Shown piece after piece: positions 1 through 9,800 of a stretch of 43,378 nt of DNA (position 1 is its first letter; each line of letters begins with the position of its first letter). The stretch covers positions 1 to 43,378 of the forward strand of contig JAKVKZ010000020.1 in assembly GCA_022484565.1 (NCBI GenBank), written 5' to 3'. Under the pieces are notes generated by a model. It ran no database searches. It was not told the origin of the DNA and saw only the letters and a list, made by a program, of their open reading frames with translations. Source of the DNA: Muribaculaceae bacterium. Its GTDB lineage: Bacteria > Bacteroidota > Bacteroidia > Bacteroidales > Muribaculaceae. The position numbers and the translations under genes were made by a program.

Positions 1-2
1 TA

Positions 3-686
3 GGCAGCAATTCCTATGATGTGCCGCTTTTCTACACTATTGAGGCCTCTCTGCAATGGCCAACGAAAATTGGCAACAACGACATCCGCATTTTGCAGGA
101 CTCTATCCTTGAAAAGATGTTCGACAAACCTAAGCCAACCGTTGATGCTTCATTGACAAATTTCATTGCTCACCCCGACCTCTATGGTGACAAATGCCGG
201 CTTGTCAAAATCGATTCTGTTCCCGATGCCAGTGAGGATAACAAGGTCCTGAGTTCTTCCGTGAAGAGCAATATTATATATGTGTCCGACCGCTTTGCCT
301 CTTTCAGATTCTTTTTCTTCGAATATAGCGGCGGCGCTCATGGCAATTATGGGTCAAATTTCCTGAACTATGATGTGCAGAATAATCGTGTCCTCAGTTT
401 AAAGGATATTTTCATCCCGGGTAGCGATGCCAAGGTTATTGATGCCATCAAGCAAGGACTTTGCAATAAGTTTAATGTCGATTCAGTTGCTCAACTTCCT
501 GAAGAACTCTCGCTCGACCAGCTTTACATCACTAATAGTTTTTATCTTAGTGAAAACACCATCAATTTCGTTTATCAGCCTTATGAGATTGGCCCTTATG
601 CCATGGGCGAAATTGAAGTGCCAGTCAATGCGTATGAGTTCGACGACCTTCTCACCCCATTGGCAAAGAAACTTCTAAAGCAGTAA
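3..686 (+). CDS. DUF4163/DUF3298 domain protein (5' truncated by window edge)
   Basis: The reading frame is open to the left edge (in-frame codons from base 3, no stop), so the GTG at 21 is unlikely to be the true start and the N-terminus lies outside the window. The visible part carries DUF3298 hallmarks: an EYSGGAHGNYG segment followed by a LSLKDIF segment, and near the end FVYQPYEIGPYAMGEIEVPV, the usual C-terminal signature of this RsiV-like family. Members are usually lipoproteins or secreted proteins in Bacteroidetes, and some bind lysozyme in Firmicutes; no such role can be shown here. The gene is followed 25 bases later by a strong terminator. Family confidence is high; function is unknown. 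Confidence 0.85.
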   Translation, partial: GSNSYDVPLFYTIEASLQWPTKIGNNDIRILQDSILEKMFDKPKPTVDASLTNFIAHPDLYGDKCRLVKIDSVPDASEDNKVLSSSVKSNIIYVSDRFASFRFFFFEYSGGAHGNYGSNFLNYDVQNNRVLSLKDIFIPGSDAKVIDAIKQGLCNKFNVDSVAQLPEELSLDQLYITNSFYLSENTINFVYQPYEIGPYAMGEIEVPVNAYEFDDLLTPLAKKLLKQ

Positions 687-710
687 TTATTTTTATTACA
701 ATACTGTATT

Positions 711-744
711 TGAGGCTTCGGCACTTCGCTGAAGCCTCTTTTTT
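711..744 (+). terminator. Rho-independent terminator after the DUF3298 gene
   Basis: An 8-bp stem GAGGCTTC/GAAGCCTC (712-719 with 731-738) is followed by six T residues. It lies 25 bases after the stop codon at 686. Confidence 0.85.
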
Positions 745-836
745 AGTCCTTTTCCTTGATTTTTCACCTCTGTTTATTATTATCTTAGCCCTGCGTTTCA
801 ATATTCCGCTTTATGCGGTGTGTTAAATCGCCGTTT

Positions 837-940
837 GGGTGAAAACCTTGTACACATGTGTGCAGCACCTCTCCGTGAACACCCTTGCAACTATTCTGTA
901 GTTCAATTCTTTAAGGGCCGTTTCGGGTGTCCAGACACCT
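837..940. repeat. Structured intergenic repeat, copy 1
   Basis: A 104-base unit starting GGGTGAAAACCTTG and ending GGTGTCCAGACACCT. It aligns without gaps to the copy at 989-1092. It contains several small palindromes: ACACATGTGT, a GGTGT/ACACC hairpin with a CCAG loop, and an AACTA-TTCTG-TAGTT hairpin nested between CCCTT and AAGGG. Confidence 0.85.
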
Positions 941-988
941 TTCGCGGTTTTGTCTGGCTGCCTCATGAATTGTAAAATCACCTATTTT

Positions 989-1092
989 GGGTGAAAACCT
1001 TGTGCACATGTGTGCAGTGCCTCACCGTGAACACCCTTGCGACAATTCTGTAACTCAGTGCGTTAAGGGTCGGTTTGGGTGTCCAGACACCT
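989..1092. repeat. Structured intergenic repeat, copy 2
   Basis: Same length and orientation as copy 1, 48 bases downstream of it. The two GGTGAA(A/C)ACC motifs and the terminal GGTGTCCAGACACC hairpin are conserved. The stem ACCCTT/AAGGGT is kept although the inner bases differ from copy 1. Confidence 0.85.
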
Positions 1093-1195
1093 CTCCGAAT
1101 TTTGCGCTTTTTCTCATGATAATATTGTTTAAAATATTAATTTAAAAGTTATATGGCTGTATCTATAAAATCTTCAATTAATTGCTGTCAACATA

Positions 1196-1226
1196 ATTGT
1201 TTTCTTAAAATTAATTCATACATTTG
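1196..1226 (+). promoter_or_regulatory. Bacteroidetes-type promoter for the T9SS beta-helix gene
   Basis: TACATTTG at 1219-1226 matches the -7 consensus TAnnTTTG. ATTG at 1196-1199 is a one-mismatch -33 element (TTTG) at the expected 19-base spacing. It predicts a start of transcription near 1232, giving a short leader before the ATG at 1251. Confidence 0.65.
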
Positions 1227-1250
1227 TAAACAACTATTTATTGCACTTTT

Positions 1251-3929
1251 ATGAACAAAACAACTAAATTAATCGTCATCGGCTGCCTCGCGTTTTTTGC
1301 TGCAACCGGTTCGGCGCAGGAAAATCTTATCAACGACCCCTATTTTCAGTCGCCGCCGCTCTATGGCGCAGCTAATCTTGGAAATGGAAGTCAATGGGTC
1401 ACGACTTTCCAGATGCCTGCTGTCGGTAATGCCGACCGTGTGAGAATCCCTTCGTTCGGCGATTCCATTATGCATTGCTCCATGCGTTACACTGCCAATG
1501 CTTCACGTAATTGCTGTTCGTTTTCTCAAGTTATATCAAGTGCCCGTGCCAAGCATTATCGTCTTGGCTTTTGGGCTAAGTTTGCCACAAGCGGCTTGTG
1601 CCTCACTGCCGAGGTGCGCTATGCCAACTCTGACTTGTCCGATTTGCAAGGCACTCTGGGCGCACAGCTTGTTTGCCGCTCAGCAGTCAATGATAATTCT
1701 GTTGGCCGATGGAAATTCTATTTTGTCGATGTGGATTTGTCGTCGGTGAAGAATCTGATGCAGCTCAATTCATTGCGCATAAATTTCTTCCCGCAGTGTG
1801 CTGGTGATTCCGTCGTCAAAAGCAATATCTTTGCTGACATTTCTGTCCGTAGGCCATTTTTCTGTGCTTTTAATGATGCCACTTCTCTCTCCCCATACAT
1901 TTTGGATGGCGATTTCGAAAAGTGGAATCTCGGCACTGCCTCCTCTGAACAGTCGTTGAAATATTGGGAATGGAACGCTGCCACTGGTTGCTGCGTGAGC
2001 CGTTCCTCCGGACTTAATGATTTCGACCATGCTCTAAAGGCTGATTTTGCAGCTGCTTCTGACGGCACTTTCATAGCTTCCACTAATGGCGGCATACGAG
2101 TTCCTTCGCGCAAATGCACTCTCACTTTCTATGCACGCGCCATTGCTGATGGGGCTTCGATTTTGGTTAATTCTTCCATTATTGGTAATGTCGGCACAGT
2201 AAATGTGACTAAGGGTTGTTGGACTCGCCACGAGGTGGTTCTCGACTATCCTGCTTCCGCCACTGCCTATCCTTTCGACGATGCACTGAAATTCATTTTG
2301 GGTTCCAGCTCTGCCAATTCCATCAAGATTGACGGCGTTACCATCGCTCCGCTTTACGATGCTTCCAATCCTCGTCCTGTCGAGAATATTTACCGCGTCA
2401 CTAATCCTGCCGACAGCGGCGACAACACTCTCCGCAATGTCATGGCTATTGCCAATAGCGGCGACAGCATTTCAATTGATATTGCCGACAAGTCGCCTAT
2501 CAAACTGATTACGCCTATCGACATGTCCAATAAGGGTGTGATTGTTGAGGGCAACGGCAATGCCATCGAGGCTGCCACTCCCGATGCAGCTCAGCGCCTG
2601 TTCTATGCAGTGCCTACTCAGAACAAGACTCAATACAAGTTCCGCAACTTGACTTTGCGTCCGGGAAACACTGGCAACGATGGCGGTTCGGCTATTTATA
2701 TCGGCAACAGCAAGAGTGTTGCTGAAAACTCTTTCATCTTTGAGAATGTTACTTTCATCGGTGGTTCTACCACTGGAAATGGTGGTGCTGTTTACATTGA
2801 TGTGTCTAAGGGCAATTCCTCATTCTATAATTGCTCGTTCTCCGGCTGCACAAGTTCAGCCATGGGCGGTGCGGTCATCACCCGCAATCCTTCAGTGGTT
2901 TCTCATTGTTCATTCTCGGCTTGCAATGCCCAGAAGGGCGCTGCCTACGCCGTGAATGGTGCTGCGGCTTCTGTGGATTATTGCATTTTCAAGAATTGTG
3001 TCTCTTCCGGTTCAAGCGGAGGAACTCTTTACAATAACAATCAGACTTCCGATTTGGTTTCGGTAAGCCGTTCTGCATTTATCGGCAATAGCAGCGACAA
3101 TGCCACTCAGGGTTGTGCCGGCGTGGTTAATGCTTATGCCAATGGCTCTATGTCAGTGGTGAGCTGCACGTTTGCGCAAAATTCCGCACTCATGTCTTCT
3201 GGCGTTTGCTTCTATAATATCAGCCGTGTTAGCGGAGGTTTCTGCACCGTCACCAACTGCACTTTTGTAGGCAATTCCAAGTCTCCGGCCCTCCTCGTTG
3301 ATGCTTCCGGCTCTTATCTCCGTCCTAAGGCTGCGGCTGTGAATAATCTGTTTGCGCACAATTATGGAGGTGATTTCACCGTCACTGGTTCCGCTGCTGG
3401 CACTATCGTAGGTAGCAACAATCTGCTTTCATCGTTCACTTGCTCCACTTCCGATGTCCTCAATGGCACAATTTCTGCCAACGATGCCGACCATTCCATA
3501 TTTGCCGGTTACACCGACACTATTCCTACGATTGATGGCAACAATGCCTTTGCAATTAATGCCAAGGGTGCTGCCAAGGGTGCAGGCATCAGCGAATATC
3601 TTGTTGATGGCGTGAACATTGTTCCTGCCACTGACCAAATTGGTTCTTCCCGACCTGTTCCGCCTTCGATAGGTGCATACGAAAACACTGTTTCAGGCAT
3701 TTCGGGTGTGGCTGCTGCCAAAATGGTTGCGGTTTATCCTAATCCTGCCACATCGCAGTTCACTGTCGCTGGCGCATTCTCCTCTGTCGAGGTGATTGAC
3801 ATGACTGGTTCTGTGGTTCTCCGCTCTTCCAAGTCGCTTGTCGATGTCAGCGGTTTGGCTCGCGGCAATTATCTCGTTAGGGTTTCCACTCCTGCAGGGC
3901 TGGTTACTTCAAAATTAATCTTGAAATAA
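1251..3929 (+). CDS. Secreted right-handed beta-helix protein with T9SS type A sorting domain
   Basis: An 892-residue surface or secreted protein. Residues 1-22 are a signal peptide cleaved before Gln23. Two Cys-containing jelly-roll-like modules follow (about 24-205 and 210-370; the first opens NLINDPYF, the second ILDGDFE), then a right-handed beta-helix of the Chlamydia polymorphic-membrane-protein or choice-of-anchor-Q type, with repeated 'GGAVY', 'NCSFSGC' and 'NCTF' turns from about 380 to 800. The last 70 residues (from VYPNPATSQF to SKLILK) are a T9SS type A sorting tail, so export through the outer membrane is expected. The jelly-roll modules suggest glycan or protein binding; no catalytic site is evident. 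It is the first gene of an operon with the phosphoesterase starting 16 bases after its stop. Confidence 0.87.
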   Translation: MNKTTKLIVIGCLAFFAATGSAQENLINDPYFQSPPLYGAANLGNGSQWVTTFQMPAVGNADRVRIPSFGDSIMHCSMRYTANASRNCCSFSQVISSARAKHYRLGFWAKFATSGLCLTAEVRYANSDLSDLQGTLGAQLVCRSAVNDNSVGRWKFYFVDVDLSSVKNLMQLNSLRINFFPQCAGDSVVKSNIFADISVRRPFFCAFNDATSLSPYILDGDFEKWNLGTASSEQSLKYWEWNAATGCCVSRSSGLNDFDHALKADFAAASDGTFIASTNGGIRVPSRKCTLTFYARAIADGASILVNSSIIGNVGTVNVTKGCWTRHEVVLDYPASATAYPFDDALKFILGSSSANSIKIDGVTIAPLYDASNPRPVENIYRVTNPADSGDNTLRNVMAIANSGDSISIDIADKSPIKLITPIDMSNKGVIVEGNGNAIEAATPDAAQRLFYAVPTQNKTQYKFRNLTLRPGNTGNDGGSAIYIGNSKSVAENSFIFENVTFIGGSTTGNGGAVYIDVSKGNSSFYNCSFSGCTSSAMGGAVITRNPSVVSHCSFSACNAQKGAAYAVNGAAASVDYCIFKNCVSSGSSGGTLYNNNQTSDLVSVSRSAFIGNSSDNATQGCAGVVNAYANGSMSVVSCTFAQNSALMSSGVCFYNISRVSGGFCTVTNCTFVGNSKSPALLVDASGSYLRPKAAAVNNLFAHNYGGDFTVTGSAAGTIVGSNNLLSSFTCSTSDVLNGTISANDADHSIFAGYTDTIPTIDGNNAFAINAKGAAKGAGISEYLVDGVNIVPATDQIGSSRPVPPSIGAYENTVSGISGVAAAKMVAVYPNPATSQFTVAGAFSSVEVIDMTGSVVLRSSKSLVDVSGLARGNYLVRVSTPAGLVTSKLILK

Positions 3930-3945
3930 TAGAAAGGACAAAATC

Positions 3946-6762
3946 ATGATAAAATTTTCAAAAATATTATTCTCCATGGTGCTGGCTGCTGCATCTGTCT
4001 CCGCTTTTGCACAATTCCAGCAGGCCGACATCAACCATATATTCATCATGGGCGACGTCGCTGCCAATGGTTCTGCCGACACCACCATCATTACTAACAC
4101 CACCAATGCCAATTCGCTGATGTTCTCCACTGGCCTGCGCAATGTTTCCACCACGGGCGCTACTTTCACTCCGCTGAAGGAAAGCATTGAAGGCGGTGTT
4201 TATGGCGAAACTCCTTGCAGCGGTATCGGTGAAAAGTTGGCTCTTCTTCAGGGTGCTTCTGCCAAGCAGTATCTTTTCCGTGTGCTTTCTTATGATTCGC
4301 ACTCCGGGGAAGACTTGTCCCCTCAAGATATTGTTACTGATGTAAAAAATGCCACCGCTCTCGCTAAATCACAGGGCAAATCCTATAAGGTTTTGGGCTT
4401 TGTCGTTATGATGGAGGATGTTAAATCCAGTTCAAGCGAATCTGACGCGTATTATAAAGATTTATTGGATACGCAGACTCAACTTGATATTTATCTGAGG
4501 CAAATTACTGGTCAGTCGGAACCTATCAGGTTCTTCTTCCCTCAAACTTCCACTCAGGCTTATTATCATAGTCTCTATCCTACTGTTTCGATAGATTGCA
4601 GTATGGCTGAAACGGAACTTCGTCTTTGTGTGGACCATCCCGACAAATTCGTTTTTACTGGCCCTGCTTATCAATATGATTATTGCAGCAACATGCTGTC
4701 GCCATCGGCTGAAGCGCAAAAGGCTATCGGTGCTCAAATCGCCGTTTCAATTAATTCGGTCATCAATGGCACTAATGTCGCTCCTTTGCATGCCTCTTCG
4801 ATGGATGTTTCGGGCAACACTGCCCAAGTCACTTTCAGCACGCCTTCCAAATTAGTTTTCGACACCACAACGGTTGCGAAAGTTGATAATTACGGCTTTT
4901 CTATGATTCGCCCAAGCGACTCCACCTATCGCGAACTTCACATTAACGACATCCGTCTTTCAACGGATAGCACTCTCTCCATCACTTGCGATGAGAATAT
5001 TGTGGCAGGCGATTGCCTCTGTTATGGTGTTAATGGCAACTCTGTAGGTGCTGCCGAAGGTGCTCGTGGCAATCTCCGTGATGTCTCTGATGAATCATTC
5101 GAGGTCGGTTGCCAAAAGTTCAGCCTTGCCGATTGGTGTCCGCTCTTCTTCAATATCATCGACTCTGTCGCTGAGCCAGAAAGCACTAATGTCACAGGTC
5201 AGATTACTTGCGAGGGTATAGGTGTTCCGGGCGTTGAGGTTTCCGACGGATATGTGGTAACCACCACTGATGAATCAGGACATTACTACATGACTTCCAA
5301 CAAGAAAAATGGCTATGTTTTCTATTCTGTTCCTCGCGGTTATGAGCCTGCTGCCGTCAACACTTTCAACCCTCAGTTCTGGGCTGGATTGTCATCGGAT
5401 GTCGCAGTTAAGGAAACTCACGATTTCACTCTCTATCATGCCGATAACGACAATTACAAAATGATTATCGCCACCGACCTGCATCTTGCCAACCGCACAA
5501 GCGACCTCGCTCAGTTCAAGGCTGGTTTTATTCCTTCTGTCCAGAATTTTGTCTCCACCAATTCCGGCTCTAAGATTTATTCCATGTTCCTTGGCGATAT
5601 GTCGTGGGATGCCTACTGGTACGTCAACAAATTCAATTTGAGCAATTACATGTCAACTATGGCCGCCGACAAGTATCCTACTCTTGTCTATCATGTAATG
5701 GGTAACCACGACAATGATGGCTCTGTTCCTGCCGGCACTAATTGCGACTTTCTGGCTTCTGGTCCTTTCCGCACAATCGTTTGTCCTAACTATTACTCAT
5801 ATAATATAGGTAAGGTTCATTACATTGTGCTCGACGACATTATCTACATCAATGCAGCCACGGCGGGTGCCACTTACAATGATGGCATCGTCGGCAGCCG
5901 CAACTACTCCGGCGCTTTCACTGCCGAGCAGTATGAATGGCTCAAAAAGGATCTCGACATGATTACTGATAAATCCACTCCTATCGTGATTGGCTTCCAC
6001 ATTCCTTCTTGGACATTGTCAACTAATGGCTCTTTCTCCGTCAATGAATATCTGTCATCAAGTTCAAGTTCCAAGCTCGACAAGATGGTGGCTGACTTCC
6101 CTAATGTCACTCTCCTAAGCGGTCACACCCATTATAATTATCATGCTCATCCCGATGCCTATCCTAATGTGCATGAAAATAATGTGGCTGGTGTCTGCGG
6201 CTCATGGTGGTGGACTGGCAAGCTCACCGGCAGGCAGATTTGCAAGGATGGTTCTCCCACTGGTTATGAGGTGTTCGATGTCAATGGCAAGGACTTGACT
6301 TGGAAATATCATTCAATCGAGAATAATGGCGATGCTCAGTTCCGTGCCTACGACATGAACACTGTCCGCGACTATTATGCCAACAATGATTCAGCCAAAA
6401 AGTTGCTGAGTGTTTACTCTGCCCGCACCAATTATGCAAATGTGGCTTCCAATTTGATTTATGTCAACGTGTTCAATTACGACACTGATTGGAAGGTTGA
6501 GATTTTTGAGGGCGAAACCAAGCTAAATGTCACCCGCATTGTTGCTGAGGACCCGCTCCACAATATTTGCTACGACATTCCTCGTGTTGCTGGTAATGGC
6601 TCTTACACAGCCGATTTTGCTTCCAACAACACTTGCCACATGTTCAAGGCTACGGCTGCTTCGGCCACCACGCCTGTCACCGTCAAGGTTACTGACAGTT
6701 TCGGCAATGTTTACACCGAAACTTTGACTCGCCCGAAGGCTTATAACATCCACATGAATTGA
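3946..6762 (+). CDS. Secreted calcineurin-like phosphoesterase with N-terminal SGNH-like domain
   Basis: 938 residues. A signal peptide (1-22) is followed by an approximately 360-residue N-terminal region, then a MetallophosN-type beta-sandwich (about 414-495, VTGQITCEGIGVPGVEVSDG), the metallophosphoesterase core (about 503-740) and a MetallophosC-like tail. Metal ligands are all visible: D511 and H513 (ATDLH), D551 (GDM), N587/H588/D589 (GNHD), H685 and H727/H729 (GHTH), so the core should be active on a phosphoester of unknown identity. The N-terminal region resembles SGNH esterase-like domains in layout, but the expected nucleophile motif reads GDVA (36-39) and the Asp-His block reads DYCSNM (245-250), so it looks inactive; this assignment is inferred. 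No T9SS tail is present, so a periplasmic or Sec-secreted location is likely. It is translated downstream of the beta-helix gene. Confidence 0.85.
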   Translation: MIKFSKILFSMVLAAASVSAFAQFQQADINHIFIMGDVAANGSADTTIITNTTNANSLMFSTGLRNVSTTGATFTPLKESIEGGVYGETPCSGIGEKLALLQGASAKQYLFRVLSYDSHSGEDLSPQDIVTDVKNATALAKSQGKSYKVLGFVVMMEDVKSSSSESDAYYKDLLDTQTQLDIYLRQITGQSEPIRFFFPQTSTQAYYHSLYPTVSIDCSMAETELRLCVDHPDKFVFTGPAYQYDYCSNMLSPSAEAQKAIGAQIAVSINSVINGTNVAPLHASSMDVSGNTAQVTFSTPSKLVFDTTTVAKVDNYGFSMIRPSDSTYRELHINDIRLSTDSTLSITCDENIVAGDCLCYGVNGNSVGAAEGARGNLRDVSDESFEVGCQKFSLADWCPLFFNIIDSVAEPESTNVTGQITCEGIGVPGVEVSDGYVVTTTDESGHYYMTSNKKNGYVFYSVPRGYEPAAVNTFNPQFWAGLSSDVAVKETHDFTLYHADNDNYKMIIATDLHLANRTSDLAQFKAGFIPSVQNFVSTNSGSKIYSMFLGDMSWDAYWYVNKFNLSNYMSTMAADKYPTLVYHVMGNHDNDGSVPAGTNCDFLASGPFRTIVCPNYYSYNIGKVHYIVLDDIIYINAATAGATYNDGIVGSRNYSGAFTAEQYEWLKKDLDMITDKSTPIVIGFHIPSWTLSTNGSFSVNEYLSSSSSSKLDKMVADFPNVTLLSGHTHYNYHAHPDAYPNVHENNVAGVCGSWWWTGKLTGRQICKDGSPTGYEVFDVNGKDLTWKYHSIENNGDAQFRAYDMNTVRDYYANNDSAKKLLSVYSARTNYANVASNLIYVNVFNYDTDWKVEIFEGETKLNVTRIVAEDPLHNICYDIPRVAGNGSYTADFASNNTCHMFKATAASATTPVTVKVTDSFGNVYTETLTRPKAYNIHMN

Positions 6763-6797
6763 CCTTTGCCGTCTCCACGGCTTAAATAAACCGAAAA

Positions 6798-6836
6798 AAA
6801 CGGGCACTTTCTTTGGTGAAAATGCCCGTTTCTTTT
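6798..6836. terminator. Bidirectional terminator between convergent genes
   Basis: The arms AAACGGGCAcTTTC and GAAAaTGCCCGTTT flank a short loop, with an A-run on the left and TCTTTT on the right. It can therefore serve the plus-strand phosphoesterase operon and the minus-strand adhesin. Confidence 0.8.
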
Positions 6837-6854
6837 GATTATTGTCTTAATCGG

Positions 6855-9800
6855 CTATCTGACAACCACTTTAGTGGTGCTTGCGCCAATCTTAACCATA
6901 TATATTCCTTCTGGTTCTGCTATTTCCAGATTCTGTTTTCCTACAGTTGAATACACTTCAGTTCCGGCCACATTATATACTGTTACTTCCGCGCCATTAG
7001 CGCCTTTCACGTGTATCATGCCTGCTGTGGCGTACACTTTCTGCGATGCTGCCATAATTCCTGTCACGCCGCTTGTGGCGGTCTGAATTGTATCTGAAAT
7101 GTTGTCAACCGTATATTCATCAGCCGCATAATCCACTTTGGCGTAAATATTGAGTGTCTTGTCCTTGTCTGCCGCTACTGGCGTGTATGCCAAGGCGAAT
7201 GTCTTCGATGAATTTGCGTCAAGCACTGTGCCGTCGGCTACGGAAAGCAATGTACCATTATTATATAGCTGAACTTTGTAGCCGTTGGCTGATGTTGTTC
7301 CGTTGTTCTTTACTGCTACGGAATAACTGCTTTCTATTCCCACTGTTGCCGATGCTGGTCCAGTGAGCGATGTGATTGTCAAATCGTTATCGTACAGATT
7401 GCGCACTTTCAGATTATCCATATATAGGAATGCTGAATCTGCTGAGGCTGTGCCGGTGAATGCAAGGCGGATATTACTGATTCCTTTGTATTTGTCAAGT
7501 GAAACTATGTAATGCTGCCACCCTGTTGTCTTGGCATAGCTTACCAAATCTTCATTTGCTTTATTGTCGGCTGAAATGCTGAGTTTCATTGTAGCTTTCT
7601 CGTCTGGAATGTTTACCCAGAAATCTGCTACTGGATGGGCAAGTTTGGAAATGTCTATTTTCCCTGAATTAAGTGATGCCGATGCTCCGTTCTTAATTCC
7701 TTGGAACATTGCCATTCCTCCGTCGCCGTCTTCAGGAGTTTCTCCGTTTACTCCTGCTGCCATGGTAAGCCATCCGCCTTTGTTTGCATAAATGTCGGTG
7801 AACCATGGACCGTTCACAACTGTTGCTCCGGCAAATGTTTCCACGAATGGTGTTGCGTAAGGTGTTCCGCACATCAGGAAGTTGGATCGTGCGTACGCGC
7901 TCATTCCTAAATTATTCGTTGCGTACACCACATAAAATATGCACGATTGTGTCGAGCCTGTCGGCAGTTTGCTGTCAACGTACATTGTATCGGTCAGCAA
8001 ATCATCGCTTACATAGTCACCTCCATTCGTTTTGACGAAATAATATTTCATATTCTCCTTCACTACTTTTCCGCCGTTAAATCCTTTGGTAGGTGCTTTC
8101 CATGTTACCACTCCTGTCCCGTTGAGGCTGTCAACGAACACCACATTTGTCGGTGGCAATGGCAAGTCTTCTCCTATATATGCCGTTGCTGTAGCTGTTC
8201 TGCCGTTGCCGCTGTCATTATATGCCATTACCTTATATGTGTTGTACTTCTGTGCCGGCGCGTTATCGGTGTAAGCCACTGCTGCGCCTGCATTCTGCGA
8301 TGCCATTGTATTTATCAGTGTGTCGTTGCGGTATATCTCGCATTTGCTTATCGTTGTTATTGCTATGCCGCTGATGGTTTTTGTAGGCAAATTGAAAACT
8401 AATGTCACTGATGGCTTGTCTTGGTCGGTCGTAACGTGTATGTTGCTCACGCTGTCGGGCGCGGCAAGCAATGCTTCTTTCTCAATCCTTACGCTGTCAA
8501 TGTAGAGATTCCATGCTTGGGCGTCGCTGCATGCTTGGAAACCGATGTTGTAATTTCCGTCAGCTGGCACTGTGAACTCACGTTCCATCCATTTATAGGC
8601 ATTGTCGTTGGTGATTTCTGTTGCTGGCATCAAAGTTGTCGTCATGGCCTCAACTGTTGCGCTGCTGCCCAACTTCACTGCCAATTTTTCTGTCATCATC
8701 AGGTTGTAAGGTAAGTAGCCAACCTTGTAGAGTGCATCTTTCGATGCCTTGAATGGAGGTGTTATCAGATAGTCATCGGCTTTATGGGTATCGTCACTCG
8801 CATATTTAGCCTGACCGCCATTCAGCCATTTCCATGTGTTTCCGTCGCCATTGTTGTCTATCACCGTATATGTGTCGAAGTCATCTTGGTTTGTGAATGT
8901 CTCCGTATAAGGCAGTGCAACGCTCGCGCCTAATTTGAGATGGTTCGATTTGTTTTCGCTGCTTTCGTATTCAGCATATTTTGCCTTCACACCATAATAG
9001 CGCAGAACATAGTTCTCGCTTGTATAGCTGTCGGTAAAGCTTGTGGCTTTTATTCCGCTTGCCACTACTTTGTTCTCTGGATATTGCGTCACGGTGTATG
9101 TTATGCTGTCGCCGTTTATGTAGCCTCCGTTTGCTCCAGTTGTCGGAGCGTTCCATGCAAGGTTCAGATTGTTTCCGCTTTTGGTGAGTTTCACATTTGT
9201 CACGCTGTCAGGTGTATCTTTACCCACCCACAAGGTGGTATCGGCAACAATTCCTGTTCCGGCGCTATTACGCATTGTCAAAGTGAATCTGTATTTTCCG
9301 TCAGCTTTTACGGTTATGGATTTGCTCGCGTTTGCTCCGGCTGCCACTGAGCCACCGCTTATGGAATCGTTGTTTGCTCTGATGGTATAATCCATATTGC
9401 CGCCCAGGGTGCTTCCGTCGGCTGCAAGGGTTGGAGCAGTGAAGGCAATCGTGCCGTTCAGATTCCACTGGCTGAAATTCAGTCCTGTTATTGTAGCTGC
9501 AATCGGAGCTTTGTCGTTAACGTCATTCCACAGATAGCATCCCACAAATTCAGCATTTTCAGGGAAACTGGATATCTGCGTCGCTGCGCCTGTAGTCATA
9601 TCCACATCATATAGGCCACTGCTGCCGTTATCCAGATGCGCTGCCCAATAGAATTTATTGTTGAACTGGTCGATTACTGCACTTTGCAAATCGTAGGACG
9701 ACACTCCTGTTGAGCCTACTAATGTGCAGGCGGCTGTTTGCTTATTTATTTTGTACAGATTATTGTCTGCACCGATTCCGTATAGTTGGCCTGCTTTGTC

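Larger units (their letters stand above)
745..1250. other. Intergenic region with two copies of a structured repeat and a promoter
   Basis: No convincing gene. It holds two 104-base direct repeats (837-940, 989-1092), a partial upstream piece (about 797-836) resembling the 3' half of the repeat, including a CCGC/GCGG hairpin, an AT-rich stretch from 1130 and the promoter of the next gene. Confidence 0.7.

Noticed and set aside
837..1092. The tandem repeats as a CRISPR array
   Set aside because: Only two units of 104 bases with a 48-base gap, no regular spacers and no cas genes.
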